The notes beneath the pieces are model-generated. The model was not told the origin of the DNA. It saw nothing but the letters and a program-made list of their open reading frames with translations, and did no database searches. From CAYMGM01 sp964390005 (lineage in GTDB: Bacteria > Pseudomonadota > Alphaproteobacteria > UBA9219), in the NCBI GenBank assembly GCA_964390005.1, contig CAYMGM010000002.1:62001-126000 (forward strand): a stretch of 64,000 bases of DNA. Reading direction: 5' to 3'. How positions within the stretch are numbered: the stretch's first letter is position 1; every line of letters starts with the position of its first letter. Of the stretch, positions 7,560-15,835 are shown in pieces. The position numbers and the translations under genes were made by a program.

Positions 7560-8897
7560 TCAAACAGAAGGCCCGGTGCCCAGCCCGGCGCTTACCAAAA
7601 GTTTGTCGATGCGGCGGCCATCCATGTCCACAATTTCAAAACGCCAGCCCTTAAACTCAAAAACGTCTCCCGTTTGAGGAAAATGCGGCAACTGCGCCAA
7701 AACAAAACCGGCCGCCGTATGAAAATCGCCTTCGACTTCAGATGCCGCAATCCCTAGACGATCAAAAAGCTCATAAGCTGGTAACAGCCCGTCAATCAAA
7801 AGCGAGCCATCCTCGCGACGCACAACATCAGCTCCCTGCCCTTCAACGTCTGGCAAATCGCCCGCAATTGCTTCTAACAAATCGGTCTGCGTGACAACGC
7901 CTTCAAAGCTTCCATATTCGTTGAAGATAAAAGCAATGCGGATCGGCTTGGCTTTAAAATCATCCAGCACTTTAAAAATCGGCTTTGATTCATTGATCAT
8001 CAAGGGTTGCCGCAAAAGCGCCGTCAGATCAAAAGGCTTTCCTTCGAGAATCTGCTCTAGCAAATCCGCCTTCATGACGACGCCTTGCATTTGATCGACG
8101 CTGCCGCGCCCGACCAAGACTTGCTCATGCGGACAGGCGCGAATGGCTTTGACGATTTCATCCGGTTCGTCTTCGCTGTCGATCCAATCGACTTGTGTGC
8201 GCGGCGTCATAATGTCGCCGATCGGACGCTCGCCAATGTTTAAAACGCGCACCACGACTTCTTGCTGCGCTTGCTGAAGAATGCCTGCCGCTTGGCTTTC
8301 GCGAATGAGAAGCTTGAGCTCTTCCGGCGAATGCATCGATTCTTCGCCCGCGCCGGGATGCAGCCCGACAAGCTTTAAAACCAAATTGCCAAGCCCGTTG
8401 AGAAACATGATCGCCGGACGAAACACAAACAAAAACGCGCCTAAAGGCCGCACGACAACAAGCGCTGTTTTTTCGCTGCACTGAAGCGCCAAGCTTTTAG
8501 GGGCCAACTCACCAAGGACAATGTGAAGCGATGTGATCAACACGAAAGAAATCGCAATAGCCAGCGCATGCGCGGGGGCGGCCACGGATTCGATGGGAAG
8601 CAGGCTTAGCAAAGGCATGATCAGATGCGCAAGCGCAGGCTCGCCAATCCACCCCAGCGCCAAAGATGAAATGGTGATGCCAAGCTGCGTTGCGGCAAGG
8701 TTGGCATCAAGATGTTCAACGGCAACCAGCAAATGGTTGGCGTTTTTCTTTCCGGCGGCGGCCAGTTCGGCCACGCGACTGCGGCGCACGGCGACTAATG
8801 AAAACTCAGTCGCGACAAAAAAGCCGTTTGCAGCGACTAAAAGAAAAATAGCGGCGACGCCCAGAATATCCAACGTCGCACCTGAAAGGATTTCCAT
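7560..8897 (-). CDS. CNNM/CorC-family membrane protein (HlyC/TlyC-like ion transporter)
   Basis: From the ATG at 8897 this is a 445-residue protein with the standard architecture. A DUF21 transmembrane domain with hydrophobic helices comes first (ILGVAAIFLLVAANGFFVA onward), with the motif VLGELAPKSLALQ. A CBS-domain pair follows (from IGDIMTPRTQVDWID and FEGVVTQTDLLEAIAGDLPD). A C-terminal CorC_HlyC transporter-associated domain ends with FKGWRFEIVDMDGRRIDKLLV. Family members export Mg2+ or Co2+, or act with Na+ exchange. An upstream ATG at 8924 exists, but the GGAGAAAG ribosome site directly precedes the ATG at 8897. No Mg-sensing leader is visible. Confidence 0.88.
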   Translation of the reverse strand: MEILSGATLDILGVAAIFLLVAANGFFVATEFSLVAVRRSRVAELAAAGKKNANHLLVAVEHLDANLAATQLGITISSLALGWIGEPALAHLIMPLLSLLPIESVAAPAHALAIAISFVLITSLHIVLGELAPKSLALQCSEKTALVVVRPLGAFLFVFRPAIMFLNGLGNLVLKLVGLHPGAGEESMHSPEELKLLIRESQAAGILQQAQQEVVVRVLNIGERPIGDIMTPRTQVDWIDSEDEPDEIVKAIRACPHEQVLVGRGSVDQMQGVVMKADLLEQILEGKPFDLTALLRQPLMINESKPIFKVLDDFKAKPIRIAFIFNEYGSFEGVVTQTDLLEAIAGDLPDVEGQGADVVRREDGSLLIDGLLPAYELFDRLGIAASEVEGDFHTAAGFVLAQLPHFPQTGDVFEFKGWRFEIVDMDGRRIDKLLVSAGLGTGPSV

Positions 8898-8998
8898 CTC
8901 TTTCTCCGTCTGAGCCTTAACCAATAGGGGTGATGAGGGTCAGAACATCTATATAAAGAAAAAGACGCCGGGGCGACAAAAATCAGCCAATGTATCCC

Positions 8999-9529
8999 CT
9001 AAGGCTTCGCAAAAAGCTTTTCGGGCGCATGCTTTTGCCCTTCGCGAAGGGCTTCGACAAAGGCTTCAAGAAACAAATCGACAGGCATTTTGACGCCAAA
9101 GTTTTTCATGCCAGCGGCCAATCGTTCTTTCAGCGTGGGATCGTCCAACAAGGTTTGCAGAGCCGCTTCTTGTTGGTCCGAGTCATAAAAGGCCTCGCCG
9201 CCAAAGCAGAAATCAACGGTAAAATCACACATGATGTGTTTCCTCGGCTGGAACATCATCAAATGGTGCTGATATTCCGGCGCAAACTGGGCTTTGCGGA
9301 CAAAAAGCGGAAACCATTCCTTGTGCCCGCGCAGCCAGTCTTCGCCAACAAACAGTATAATAGCGACATCGTCACTTCCCCACGCGCGCGCAAGTTTTTG
9401 TGCCATATCGTAATAAAGCGCTGCCGCTTTATGACAGGTTGCCGCGCTGCAAGCGCGAATGACGGCATCGCGCGTGTCAATAATGTCTTCGGAAACGGCA
9501 TGACGTTTTGTTCGCATCTTATCCTGCAT
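8999..9529 (-). CDS. Unrecognised protein, paralog of the adjacent 9552-10142 gene
   Basis: This 176-residue soluble protein was not recognised. A GGGA ribosome site precedes the ATG. It resembles its upstream neighbour at low identity: both have a helical start and then a hydrophobic strand (DDVAIILFVGEDWLRGHKEW versus SCAVATALFVAYRNQKGEHW). Both next have a W-x-P-(L/M)-(F/L)-V segment and finish with a helical stretch containing repeated leucines and ERLAAGMKNFGVKM. It has no signal peptide or transmembrane segment. The two genes are 22 bp apart on one strand, indicating a tandem duplication and co-transcription. Confidence 0.65.
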   Translation of the reverse strand: MQDKMRTKRHAVSEDIIDTRDAVIRACSAATCHKAAALYYDMAQKLARAWGSDDVAIILFVGEDWLRGHKEWFPLFVRKAQFAPEYQHHLMMFQPRKHIMCDFTVDFCFGGEAFYDSDQQEAALQTLLDDPTLKERLAAGMKNFGVKMPVDLFLEAFVEALREGQKHAPEKLFAKP

Positions 9530-9551
9530 TTTCAGATTCCCTTTGCCTGCC

Positions 9552-10142
9552 TCATTGCTTCACAAGAACAGCAAAAGGTGCAACGCGCAGATGGCGGCTT
9601 GGGCGTACAGCTTGCGTACAAAGATTCTGATAGATACTGGCTAGCTTTTCCGCCGTCATATTGTGCAGATACGGTTTGCCATCCATATCGACGAACCGGT
9701 CAAGCCCCGCTTGCAAACGTTTCAAGAAATCGGGCTGAGCCAATTGTTCCAAAACCTCCTTCTTTTCGATCTCGCTTCCTAAAGCCAACATGACTTTTTC
9801 TTGATCGGCGACAGTCACGTCAATGGCCGGGGCTTCGTCATCATCAAGATTTTTAGCAACCCAGTGCGTACGAAGCGGGCAATCAGCCGGAAACTCGGGA
9901 TCTTCGACAAGCATAGGGACCCAATGCTCGCCTTTTTGATTGCGATAAGCGACGAACAAAGCCGTCGCAACGGCGCAACTGCCAAAGGTGCCCAGGTTTT
10001 GAATCAGATCATGGTAAATCCCGCGAATTTGCCGAACAGCCGTATCGGGGCCGCAAGCCTCCAAAATTCTCATCATCTTGTCATAATCGGCACGCTCAAT
10101 CGTTTGGATGGCTGGATTATAGGAAATGGACACCTCGCTCAT
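9552..10142 (-). CDS. Unrecognised protein, first of a tandem paralogous pair
   Basis: This 196-residue protein was not recognised. It starts at an ATG with a good AAGGAG site. No signal peptide, transmembrane helix or catalytic motif is evident. The middle (FGSCAVATALFVAYRNQKGE then HWVPMLVEDPEF) aligns with the 8999-9529 protein, and the C-terminal helix LKRLQAGLDRFVDMDG matches KERLAAGMKNFGVKMP there. It carries a basic C-terminal tail (RPSRHLRVAPF) absent from the paralog. Confidence 0.65.
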   Translation of the reverse strand: MSEVSISYNPAIQTIERADYDKMMRILEACGPDTAVRQIRGIYHDLIQNLGTFGSCAVATALFVAYRNQKGEHWVPMLVEDPEFPADCPLRTHWVAKNLDDDEAPAIDVTVADQEKVMLALGSEIEKKEVLEQLAQPDFLKRLQAGLDRFVDMDGKPYLHNMTAEKLASIYQNLCTQAVRPSRHLRVAPFAVLVKQ

Positions 10143-10293
10143 CGCGCTCTCCTTTTTCTGTCTGACTTCCTTTTTCTTATAAACGCGAACGCGCGAAGAA
10201 AAAAGGCAACCAACTATACATAAAATCGCAATGTTCCCTTGAAAAACAAAGGCAATCCTTTACGATCAGGCTTTCTTTTTCAAGGGGCCCCCA

Positions 10294-10557
10294 ATGGTCA
10301 GGTGCTATCGCTGCGGCAGCGAAGAATGCGTAAAAAGCGGCCTTTTGGAAGGCTTGCAACGCTTTCGGTGCAAAAAATGCGGAAATAATTTTGTCGATAA
10401 GCCACGGCGCGGTTATGGCCCTGTCGCGGTTGCGACCGCTGTTTGGCTGCATCTAAGCGGGATGTCGCAAAGAAAAATTGCCGCCCTATTTTCTGTCACG
10501 CCCGCAGCCGTTCGCAAATGGATCAAAGATTTTACGCCGCCGGAAACCCGCCTTTAA
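10294..10557 (+). CDS. Zinc-ribbon/HTH protein, IS1-type transposase N-terminal-like
   Basis: This 87-residue protein has a CxxC...CxxC zinc ribbon at residues 4-27 (CYRC and RFRCKKCG). A helix-turn-helix follows (MSQRKIAALFSVTPAAVRKWI). This is the arrangement of InsA and related transposase DNA-binding ends. No catalytic DDE domain follows and no terminal inverted repeats were seen, so it is either a domesticated regulator or an IS remnant. The AAGGGG site upstream and intact frame suggest it is expressed. Confidence 0.6.
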   Translation: MVRCYRCGSEECVKSGLLEGLQRFRCKKCGNNFVDKPRRGYGPVAVATAVWLHLSGMSQRKIAALFSVTPAAVRKWIKDFTPPETRL

Positions 10558-10845
10558 AATTTGATTTTGCCGCAAGCCTTTCGCTTCGAGCAAGGGGGCA
10601 TAAGTTGGCATAAATATTTTCTAGCCCCTTTCAAAATAGGCATTATTTAAATGTTTTATCCCTGAAATATATATTATTCAGAATAGGGCTGAAACAGGAT
10701 AACCTATTTATTTTCAATTGGTTAATGTATGATGGGGATATCAAAAATGTTCTGTGTATTTAGAGAAAGATTCACCTTTCGCGTTCATGATTATTGAAAA
10801 GAGAAGAAACCGTTTAGACGTAAAAAGATTTGGAGGACATTTATT
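10558..10845. other. AT-rich intergenic region upstream of an unrecognised three-gene set
   Basis: These 288 bp are clearly AT-richer than the flanks and contain no supported gene. An imperfect palindrome (CTGAA...TTCAG around 10663-10683) is present. The region probably holds the promoter of the 10846 gene, which has a strong GGAGG ribosome site at the end of this interval. No individual -35/-10 pair is convincing. Confidence 0.5.
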
Positions 10846-11574
10846 ATGTCAGAAGATCTTAAACTCCGCCAGAAACTGGGAAGCGTTTTTGAAACCCTAG
10901 CCTTCGTTCATGCAGACACCCCCATCGCCGAAGCTGTTGAGGCTTTTGGCAATGTCGCTGTAACGCCTGACTCATATGTCCTTCTCAGCGAGCTTTGCAA
11001 TTATTCGGCAAAGATCGCGCGCGGTCGTTTCCAAGAGCTTCGTGACGATAATCGTGACCTAGCCAAACAATATGACAAGTCTTCTGGCGCCCTCATGAAA
11101 GCGGCAAAAGCGACCATTCTTCCGCTTGCCTTGCAAGACGGCTGCACGCTTTATAAAGACGTTGATGCCGAAGGTAAGACCGTTGGCGTTTTACGTGGAG
11201 AAAAGCATCAAATTGGCCTTCACGGCCTTTCCGAAGAGAATCTGGCGCAGGCCGCTCCAATCCCGGAAGAGAATAAGTTTACAGGTTTCAAAAGACAGTG
11301 GCTTTCACCGGTCACCGTAGCTTCTTTCGTAGCCAAAACCGTCTTTGCGGACGTTGTCGGCGACGCATCGATGTTTGACAACTGCGCGCGCCTGCTTGAA
11401 GGCGAGCTTCTGGCCGCAGGCTATAAGGGAGATGCCGTTTCCGCCATGGGAAGGCCAGCTTTACTTGAGGCTTTCACAAAATTAAATGCCCGCGCAGCCG
11501 ATTGGGTTATGCCGACAGTTCAGCCCAATCGTGAGCTTGTCAATCCGGCGAATAAAGAAGAATTAAAGACATAA
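10846..11574 (+). CDS. Unrecognised cytosolic protein
   Basis: This 242-residue protein starts at an ATG preceded by TTGGAGGACA, one of the strongest ribosome sites in the window. It is soluble, mostly helical and mixed in charge, without a signal peptide or known motif. The section FQELRDDNRDLAKQYDKSSG could be a short coiled coil. It is first of three same-strand unrecognised genes (10846-13028), of which the next starts 18 bp after its stop. Function is unknown. Confidence 0.65.
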   Translation: MSEDLKLRQKLGSVFETLAFVHADTPIAEAVEAFGNVAVTPDSYVLLSELCNYSAKIARGRFQELRDDNRDLAKQYDKSSGALMKAAKATILPLALQDGCTLYKDVDAEGKTVGVLRGEKHQIGLHGLSEENLAQAAPIPEENKFTGFKRQWLSPVTVASFVAKTVFADVVGDASMFDNCARLLEGELLAAGYKGDAVSAMGRPALLEAFTKLNARAADWVMPTVQPNRELVNPANKEELKT

Positions 11575-11592
11575 TTGAATAGAGAACACCAA

Positions 11593-11943
11593 ATGAATCT
11601 TTCGAATGACGACGCTTCGATATCAAACCGCTTTATATGTGCAGGCTCTATTCTTGGCCGCGGCATCGTGGCCCCTTTAACACGGCCGTTTGCCTATGCG
11701 TATCGCGCAGCAAATGGAGAGCTGATGCAAGGAAAAGACGGCGATTTTTTCCGCGCGGCTTGGGATCCTTGCGCCAGCGCACGAGCAAACGCGGACGGCC
11801 TTGTCATAGTTTGCTCGTTCCTTTTAGGCGCCGTGACGGGCTCGCTCATTCTCTCGACATCGTTGTTTGAAGCGCCCTATCAATTGGTAAGAAGCGGAAA
11901 GCCTCAGAAACGACCATGGCTGCAAAGAAAATGTAACTGGTAG
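11593..11943 (+). CDS. Unrecognised small membrane protein
   Basis: From the ATG at 11593 this is a 116-residue protein. A probable transmembrane helix near the C-terminal third (VIVCSFLLGAVTGSLILSTS) is followed by a short basic tail (RSGKPQKRPWLQRK). The N-terminal part (CAGSILGRGIVAPLTRPFAY) is moderately hydrophobic. An upstream in-frame start at 11575 directly abuts the previous stop, but it has no ribosome site. The family was not recognised. Confidence 0.5.
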   Translation: MNLSNDDASISNRFICAGSILGRGIVAPLTRPFAYAYRAANGELMQGKDGDFFRAAWDPCASARANADGLVIVCSFLLGAVTGSLILSTSLFEAPYQLVRSGKPQKRPWLQRKCNW

Positions 11944-11981
11944 TTCGTTTTCTTTTTCCCTGATGGATTGGAAAATTATAG

Positions 11982-13028
11982 ATGAATAATCTTACCGGCC
12001 TTTTTCCAGATAAAATAGCGGCGCAGACAGCGGAGATCGACCCTCGCTTTGAGCGGGTCATTGCGGATGCCATAAATTATTGTCAGGCCTGCGATACCTC
12101 TTCCCTTATTTCCTATCTTGTCGAAGAAAAAGGCTTTCCCGACATACGGGATTCTGTTGTCGATGAACGTGATTCAACACCCACGTTTCAGCATGCTTAT
12201 GACATTTCGATGATATCGCTTGCCTTGATGCGACGGCCTGATTTTGCCAAGACCCTTCCGACAGAAAATAAAGAGCACGTCCTTCATCTTATCAACAAAG
12301 CATGTAACGCCGTCGCCGGAGCCATTCATTCTCACGATCAAACCATCAAAAAGATGGAAGGCGATCGCGTTTCTCCCTCTGCATCTCCCTTGTTTTTTCG
12401 ATGCGGCTATACACACGAAGACCGTTTTAACCGTATGATCCTTTTTTCTGCCGTTCCTGAGCATTACGGCCCGACAGCTGCGCCTCAACCTTATTTAAAG
12501 GGCATAGAAACGATGGCTGCGTTTTGGGGGCACCTTCTTGACCGTGGCAGCGACGCGATGGCAGACATTTTGTTTTCAAGATGGACGCATGGCGGCGAGA
12601 AAGAGGCCTTCGAATTAGAGCTTCATCAGCTAGCCGCTGCCACAACAACCGACCCCGTTTATACCGAAGAGCAAATAAACCGCTTCAAGGAAGAGCTGGT
12701 CTCTATTTTGCTTAAAACCGCAGGGACGGAAGTGGCCATGAGATATCACCCGGACCATGTGTTAGTTGAAGCCGGGGCCAACAGCGATATCTTTGTTGGC
12801 ATGACAACTTTCCCGACAGATACAAGAACGATTTACACAGATTTTCCTAAAGAACCGCGCGCGCCGAGCGAACCACGTGTGGAAATTACGAATGGCCGAT
12901 CTGGCACCCCCTATATCATCGCCATTGGCGAGGAAAGTAAACCAAGCCCTGGGGAATCGGCGCGCCAGACCATCACAAAACGTCTGCAAGGCTCTTCACA
13001 GACAAAGCCAGCTTTGACAGGCGATTAA
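11982..13028 (+). CDS. Unrecognised 348-residue protein
   Basis: This soluble protein is third of the unrecognised plus-strand set. The N-terminal 230 residues are helical (for example HVLHLINKACNAVAGAIHSH). The last 60 residues are Pro/Ser/Thr-rich and likely disordered, ending SSQTKPALTGD. No signal peptide and no enzymatic motif that I could name were found. It is 38 bp after the small membrane protein gene. The convergent lipoprotein gene follows at 13081. Confidence 0.62.
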   Translation: MNNLTGLFPDKIAAQTAEIDPRFERVIADAINYCQACDTSSLISYLVEEKGFPDIRDSVVDERDSTPTFQHAYDISMISLALMRRPDFAKTLPTENKEHVLHLINKACNAVAGAIHSHDQTIKKMEGDRVSPSASPLFFRCGYTHEDRFNRMILFSAVPEHYGPTAAPQPYLKGIETMAAFWGHLLDRGSDAMADILFSRWTHGGEKEAFELELHQLAAATTTDPVYTEEQINRFKEELVSILLKTAGTEVAMRYHPDHVLVEAGANSDIFVGMTTFPTDTRTIYTDFPKEPRAPSEPRVEITNGRSGTPYIIAIGEESKPSPGESARQTITKRLQGSSQTKPALTGD

Positions 13029-13080
13029 AAAACAACGGGAATAATAACTCACATTCTTCTCCCGACAATGCCTTGATCTT

Positions 13081-13944
13081 TTATTGTGACGAACCGGCGA
13101 CTTTGGCGGCGCAAGATGGCTGATCTTTGAGAAGTTCAGGCCAATGGTCAACCCACCCCCTTTCATGGCTAACATCAGCGATCACGCGAAGCTTCATGCA
13201 GTTTGTAGGTTTTGAGGCGACATAAAAACGTTGCGCGATAGAGGGCGGTATAACATCGTCGTCTTGCCCACTGAAATGTATTTGAGGGATCGTATCAACG
13301 CTGCGCGCATAATCAATGGGGTTCAGCGAGCCAAGCAAAGGCGTCGCTTTGTGTTGACGGTTAAACGCAGTGTGATCCAGATTGCCAGCAACCGTGCGGA
13401 TCGACAAAACATCGTTGCGACGCGCCGCAATTAAAACGGCGATGGCGCCGCCACCTGAATAACCTATTAGATTAAGATTGGGGCTTTTAGCCGGGGCAGC
13501 CAACTGGTCCACGGCTTGATTGATTGAGGCAACGACTTCCTCGGAAAACCTGCGATCTGTCCAATAAACCTCGCGACAGCTCGAATCCAATTTCATGGGC
13601 GTAAACTGACAAGGCCGCGCGATATAGATGACATTCGCCGCCGGATCGAGCGACGCCAGATGCAACCCAAGCGCCTTGCGCGGCGTCGGATTTAAAGACG
13701 GCTCATAAGGCGACAACCAGGCCATGCCGTCGCCTTCAATATAGACATTGAACGGCTGCGTTTTATCGGTTACACGCGCATAGGTCGTCAGCAAGAAAGG
13801 CGCGGTCTGGATCTGCGCGCGGGAAAGCCCCGCCGTCTTGGCCAAAGCGTCGGCATGGGCTTGCCTGTCAGAAGCGCAACCCGACAAAAAGACAAAGGCG
13901 CTCAACACAAAAAACAGCCAATAAACAGCTAGGATGCTTTGCAT
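13081..13944 (-). CDS. Alpha/beta-hydrolase-like lipoprotein
   Basis: This 287-residue protein has a hydrophobic leader and lipobox FLSGC, giving acylated Cys23 after processing, so it is membrane-anchored and periplasm-facing. The serine-hydrolase nucleophile elbow is present as GYSGGG (in LNLIGYSGGGAIAVLIAARR). A later Asp is in HFSGQDDDVIPPS, and the His is in DVSHERGWVDHWP, completing a plausible Ser-Asp-His triad. The substrate is unknown. Homologous short lipoproteins are often annotated simply as alpha/beta hydrolases. Confidence 0.75.
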   Translation of the reverse strand: MQSILAVYWLFFVLSAFVFLSGCASDRQAHADALAKTAGLSRAQIQTAPFLLTTYARVTDKTQPFNVYIEGDGMAWLSPYEPSLNPTPRKALGLHLASLDPAANVIYIARPCQFTPMKLDSSCREVYWTDRRFSEEVVASINQAVDQLAAPAKSPNLNLIGYSGGGAIAVLIAARRNDVLSIRTVAGNLDHTAFNRQHKATPLLGSLNPIDYARSVDTIPQIHFSGQDDDVIPPSIAQRFYVASKPTNCMKLRVIADVSHERGWVDHWPELLKDQPSCAAKVAGSSQ

Positions 13945-13953
13945 TTCCCCTCG

Positions 13954-14178
13954 TTAGAATTCTTGACGGAACTGAAGCATGAAGTTGTGTCCAAGATACT
14001 GGTCGCACACTTCGGCGTCAGACTTCGCCGACAGAGTCATGCTGCCCTCGAACTTAGCTTCAAAATCCGCGCCAAGCATGCCAGCTTTCGTCGCTGGCTT
14101 CAATCCAGGTGTCGCAAAGGAAGACCCGCCAGCATTGTTTGCCGTCGTTGAAGGCCCTTTGGGATTAAACTCGTGCAA
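13954..14178 (-). pseudogene. Relic of an autotransporter beta-barrel C-terminus
   Basis: The frame encodes about 74 residues whose second half matches the end of autotransporter beta-domains. GLKPATKAGMLGADFEAKF corresponds to the usual GxxPARDAALVGAGL strand. The last strand LGHNFMLQFRQEF ends in the terminal Phe required for outer-membrane insertion. A stop codon lies immediately upstream in frame and only a TTG could serve as start. No signal peptide or passenger is found in 14179-14274, so this is the remaining tail of a lost gene. Confidence 0.6.
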
Positions 14179-14274
14179 TCAGGCGGCACGAACACTTGGC
14201 AAAAAGCCCCCACTTCAAGGCTTCCCGAAGAGCCTTCCTCTCTTTAACGATCGGGATCAATTTGACTTCATAAC

Positions 14275-14637
14275 TTAGACGAAGTCTTTCTTGGGAGCTC
14301 CAATTGAATGTTGTTTTTGGGGACGATTGGCCTTCCCCCTGCGAGAAGCAACATCTGCTTGATGCAGCTCCATCACTTTGATGAAGGGCGCGGCATACAA
14401 TTCCCCTGCCTTTTTGTATTCACTGTCGCCCCAATCATTAAACATGCTGCCCGCATCAGAGGGGGTGGGATCGTATGCCGAAGCCACGTCTCTTAACCTG
14501 AGAATTTCTGCGATCTCTTCTGGATGCTTTCGTATGATAAGCTTGAGGCAGCTAGCAAGACGATCTGCATCATCCATTGAGGTCCAACCGGGAATGACTT
14601 TTTCAAAATATTCTTTGTACGGTTTTGGCTCAGACAT
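14275..14637 (-). CDS. Unrecognised small cytosolic protein
   Basis: From the ATG at 14637 (preceded by GAGGAGAG) this is a 120-residue hydrophilic protein. It starts MSEPKPYKEYFEKVIPGW and ends in a basic, disordered-looking tail (ASRRGKANRPQKQHSIGAPK). The centre holds a helical segment DADRLASCLKLIIRKHPEEI. There is no signal peptide and no motif I can name. It lies between the autotransporter relic and a repeat-bearing intergenic region. Confidence 0.55.
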   Translation of the reverse strand: MSEPKPYKEYFEKVIPGWTSMDDADRLASCLKLIIRKHPEEIAEILRLRDVASAYDPTPSDAGSMFNDWGDSEYKKAGELYAAPFIKVMELHQADVASRRGKANRPQKQHSIGAPKKDFV

Positions 14638-14948
14638 TTTCGCTCTCCTCTCAAAGTTCATGTAAATGAATAGGCATATGATGGCCCGCGAGGGCCGCGT
14701 AAATCCACCTCGTTAGTCTACAACGAACGCGGGGCAAAATATACAAAAGCGCTGTCGGGAACCAACCGAGATTGAACTTTATAACCCGTTGCCCATACTG
14801 TGAAATCAGGATCTCAGTTAACAAAGAGGGGAGATTGGTATAAATAGTTTCTATGGAATTATGTTATGCCGACATCATACTAGCGACAACATCATACTAG
14901 CGACACCAGCCCTCTTGAAGGGGTTGCATTTTTGAAAAGGATCCCGTC
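14638..14948. other. Non-coding region with a 17-bp tandem repeat
   Basis: This divergent intergenic region of 311 bp separates the 14275 gene (minus) from the 14949 gene (plus). Apart from the duplicated 17-mer at 14872-14905 nothing is recognised. It must contain both promoters. Confidence 0.5.
14872..14905 (+). repeat. Tandem duplication of a 17-mer
   Basis: Two identical head-to-tail copies of acatcatactagcgaca occur at 14872-14888 and 14889-14905, 44 bp before the start codon of the next gene. The position fits an operator or a slipped duplication. Confidence 0.8.
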
Positions 14949-15497
14949 GTGAGCAGATATAATAGCCTCCTGAAGCACCATCTTTACGTTAGCCTCGATT
15001 CCGCCCTTCTTAGAGAGATCTTCGGATCCGAAGCCGTTTCAGTCATTGCAGACCGACGCGAAATTAGCCGTAGCACGGGACGGCCCGCGCTCAATTTTCC
15101 TTCTGAAGTTCATGCGGCTGTGTTTGTTGCCGAGGCTGGCGAAAAGATAAAAACTTATTGGAATATGTTATTCCCCGACAAGCCGCGTACGAGATCACAG
15201 TTTCTCGGCGTCAGGGGAACGTATGCCGTTCATCAAGGGGGATCCGAAGGCGAAGAGTTTGTTCTTTACGTGTTTCGCGCAGAGAGAGCCACCTATAAAG
15301 CCCTTTATGACGACATCATTGCGAGACAAAATGTCACGAGACCCGCCCCGGATGAGGGCGAAAGAATAGACTTCACACGCATAGATTCAATTCTGGCTAG
15401 CATCAAAGCAGGTGAACAAAAGCCCGCCCGTCCGTACGACCTTTCAAGGATAGATGCCTTACTGGCTTCTTTGGCCGATAAGAGGCAGAAGCCCTAG
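14949..15497 (+). CDS. Unrecognised protein with a C-terminal internal repeat
   Basis: This 182-residue protein is read from a GTG. No good ribosome site was found and no ATG is available nearby, so the start is uncertain. The first 130 residues look globular (HLYVSLDSALLREIFGSE; GEEFVLYVFRAERATYKALY). The C-terminus contains two similar short helices, FTRIDSILASIKAG and LSRIDALLASLADK, separated by a Pro-rich linker. The family was not recognised and no transmembrane segment is present. Confidence 0.5.
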   Translation: MSRYNSLLKHHLYVSLDSALLREIFGSEAVSVIADRREISRSTGRPALNFPSEVHAAVFVAEAGEKIKTYWNMLFPDKPRTRSQFLGVRGTYAVHQGGSEGEEFVLYVFRAERATYKALYDDIIARQNVTRPAPDEGERIDFTRIDSILASIKAGEQKPARPYDLSRIDALLASLADKRQKP

Positions 15498-15532
15498 ATG
15501 CGCCTAAGGCTTTCTTCTTTTCAAGCTTGACC

Positions 15533-15808
15533 TCACGGACACTGACTTTGGATGTTTTTTGCAAATTCGGATAAGATCTCTTCATCCAAAGAAGAAACGC
15601 GAAGGAAGCGGCGACCTTCCAGTGCAGTTGGTGTATCTTGCGGCCTCAGTGCGTCTTTGCACCCGGTATTTTCTTTAGAACTTCGTCGGATGGGCCCGCG
15701 TAAAAAAATCTTTGCTGGCTTGTCAGGAAAGAGCAACCCACCGTCTGCTATTCTCTTGTCGAGAACAGTTCGGCAAAAATGTTCCGCTCGCAATTTTAGC
15801 GCACGCAT
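15533..15808 (-). CDS. Unrecognised small basic protein
   Basis: This 91-residue reading frame starts at the ATG at 15808, which has a GGAG site five bases upstream; a TTG at 15829 is the alternative. It is rich in Lys/Arg in the first half (RALKLRAEHFCRTVLDKRI) and acidic at the end (SLDEEILSEFAKN). It follows the 15836 gene closely and could be co-transcribed. An overlapping plus-strand frame exists but lacks a ribosome site. The call rests mainly on position. Confidence 0.4.
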   Translation of the reverse strand: MRALKLRAEHFCRTVLDKRIADGGLLFPDKPAKIFLRGPIRRSSKENTGCKDALRPQDTPTALEGRRFLRVSSLDEEILSEFAKNIQSQCP

Positions 15809-15835
15809 CCCGTCTCCGTTGTTCGACAAAGATGC

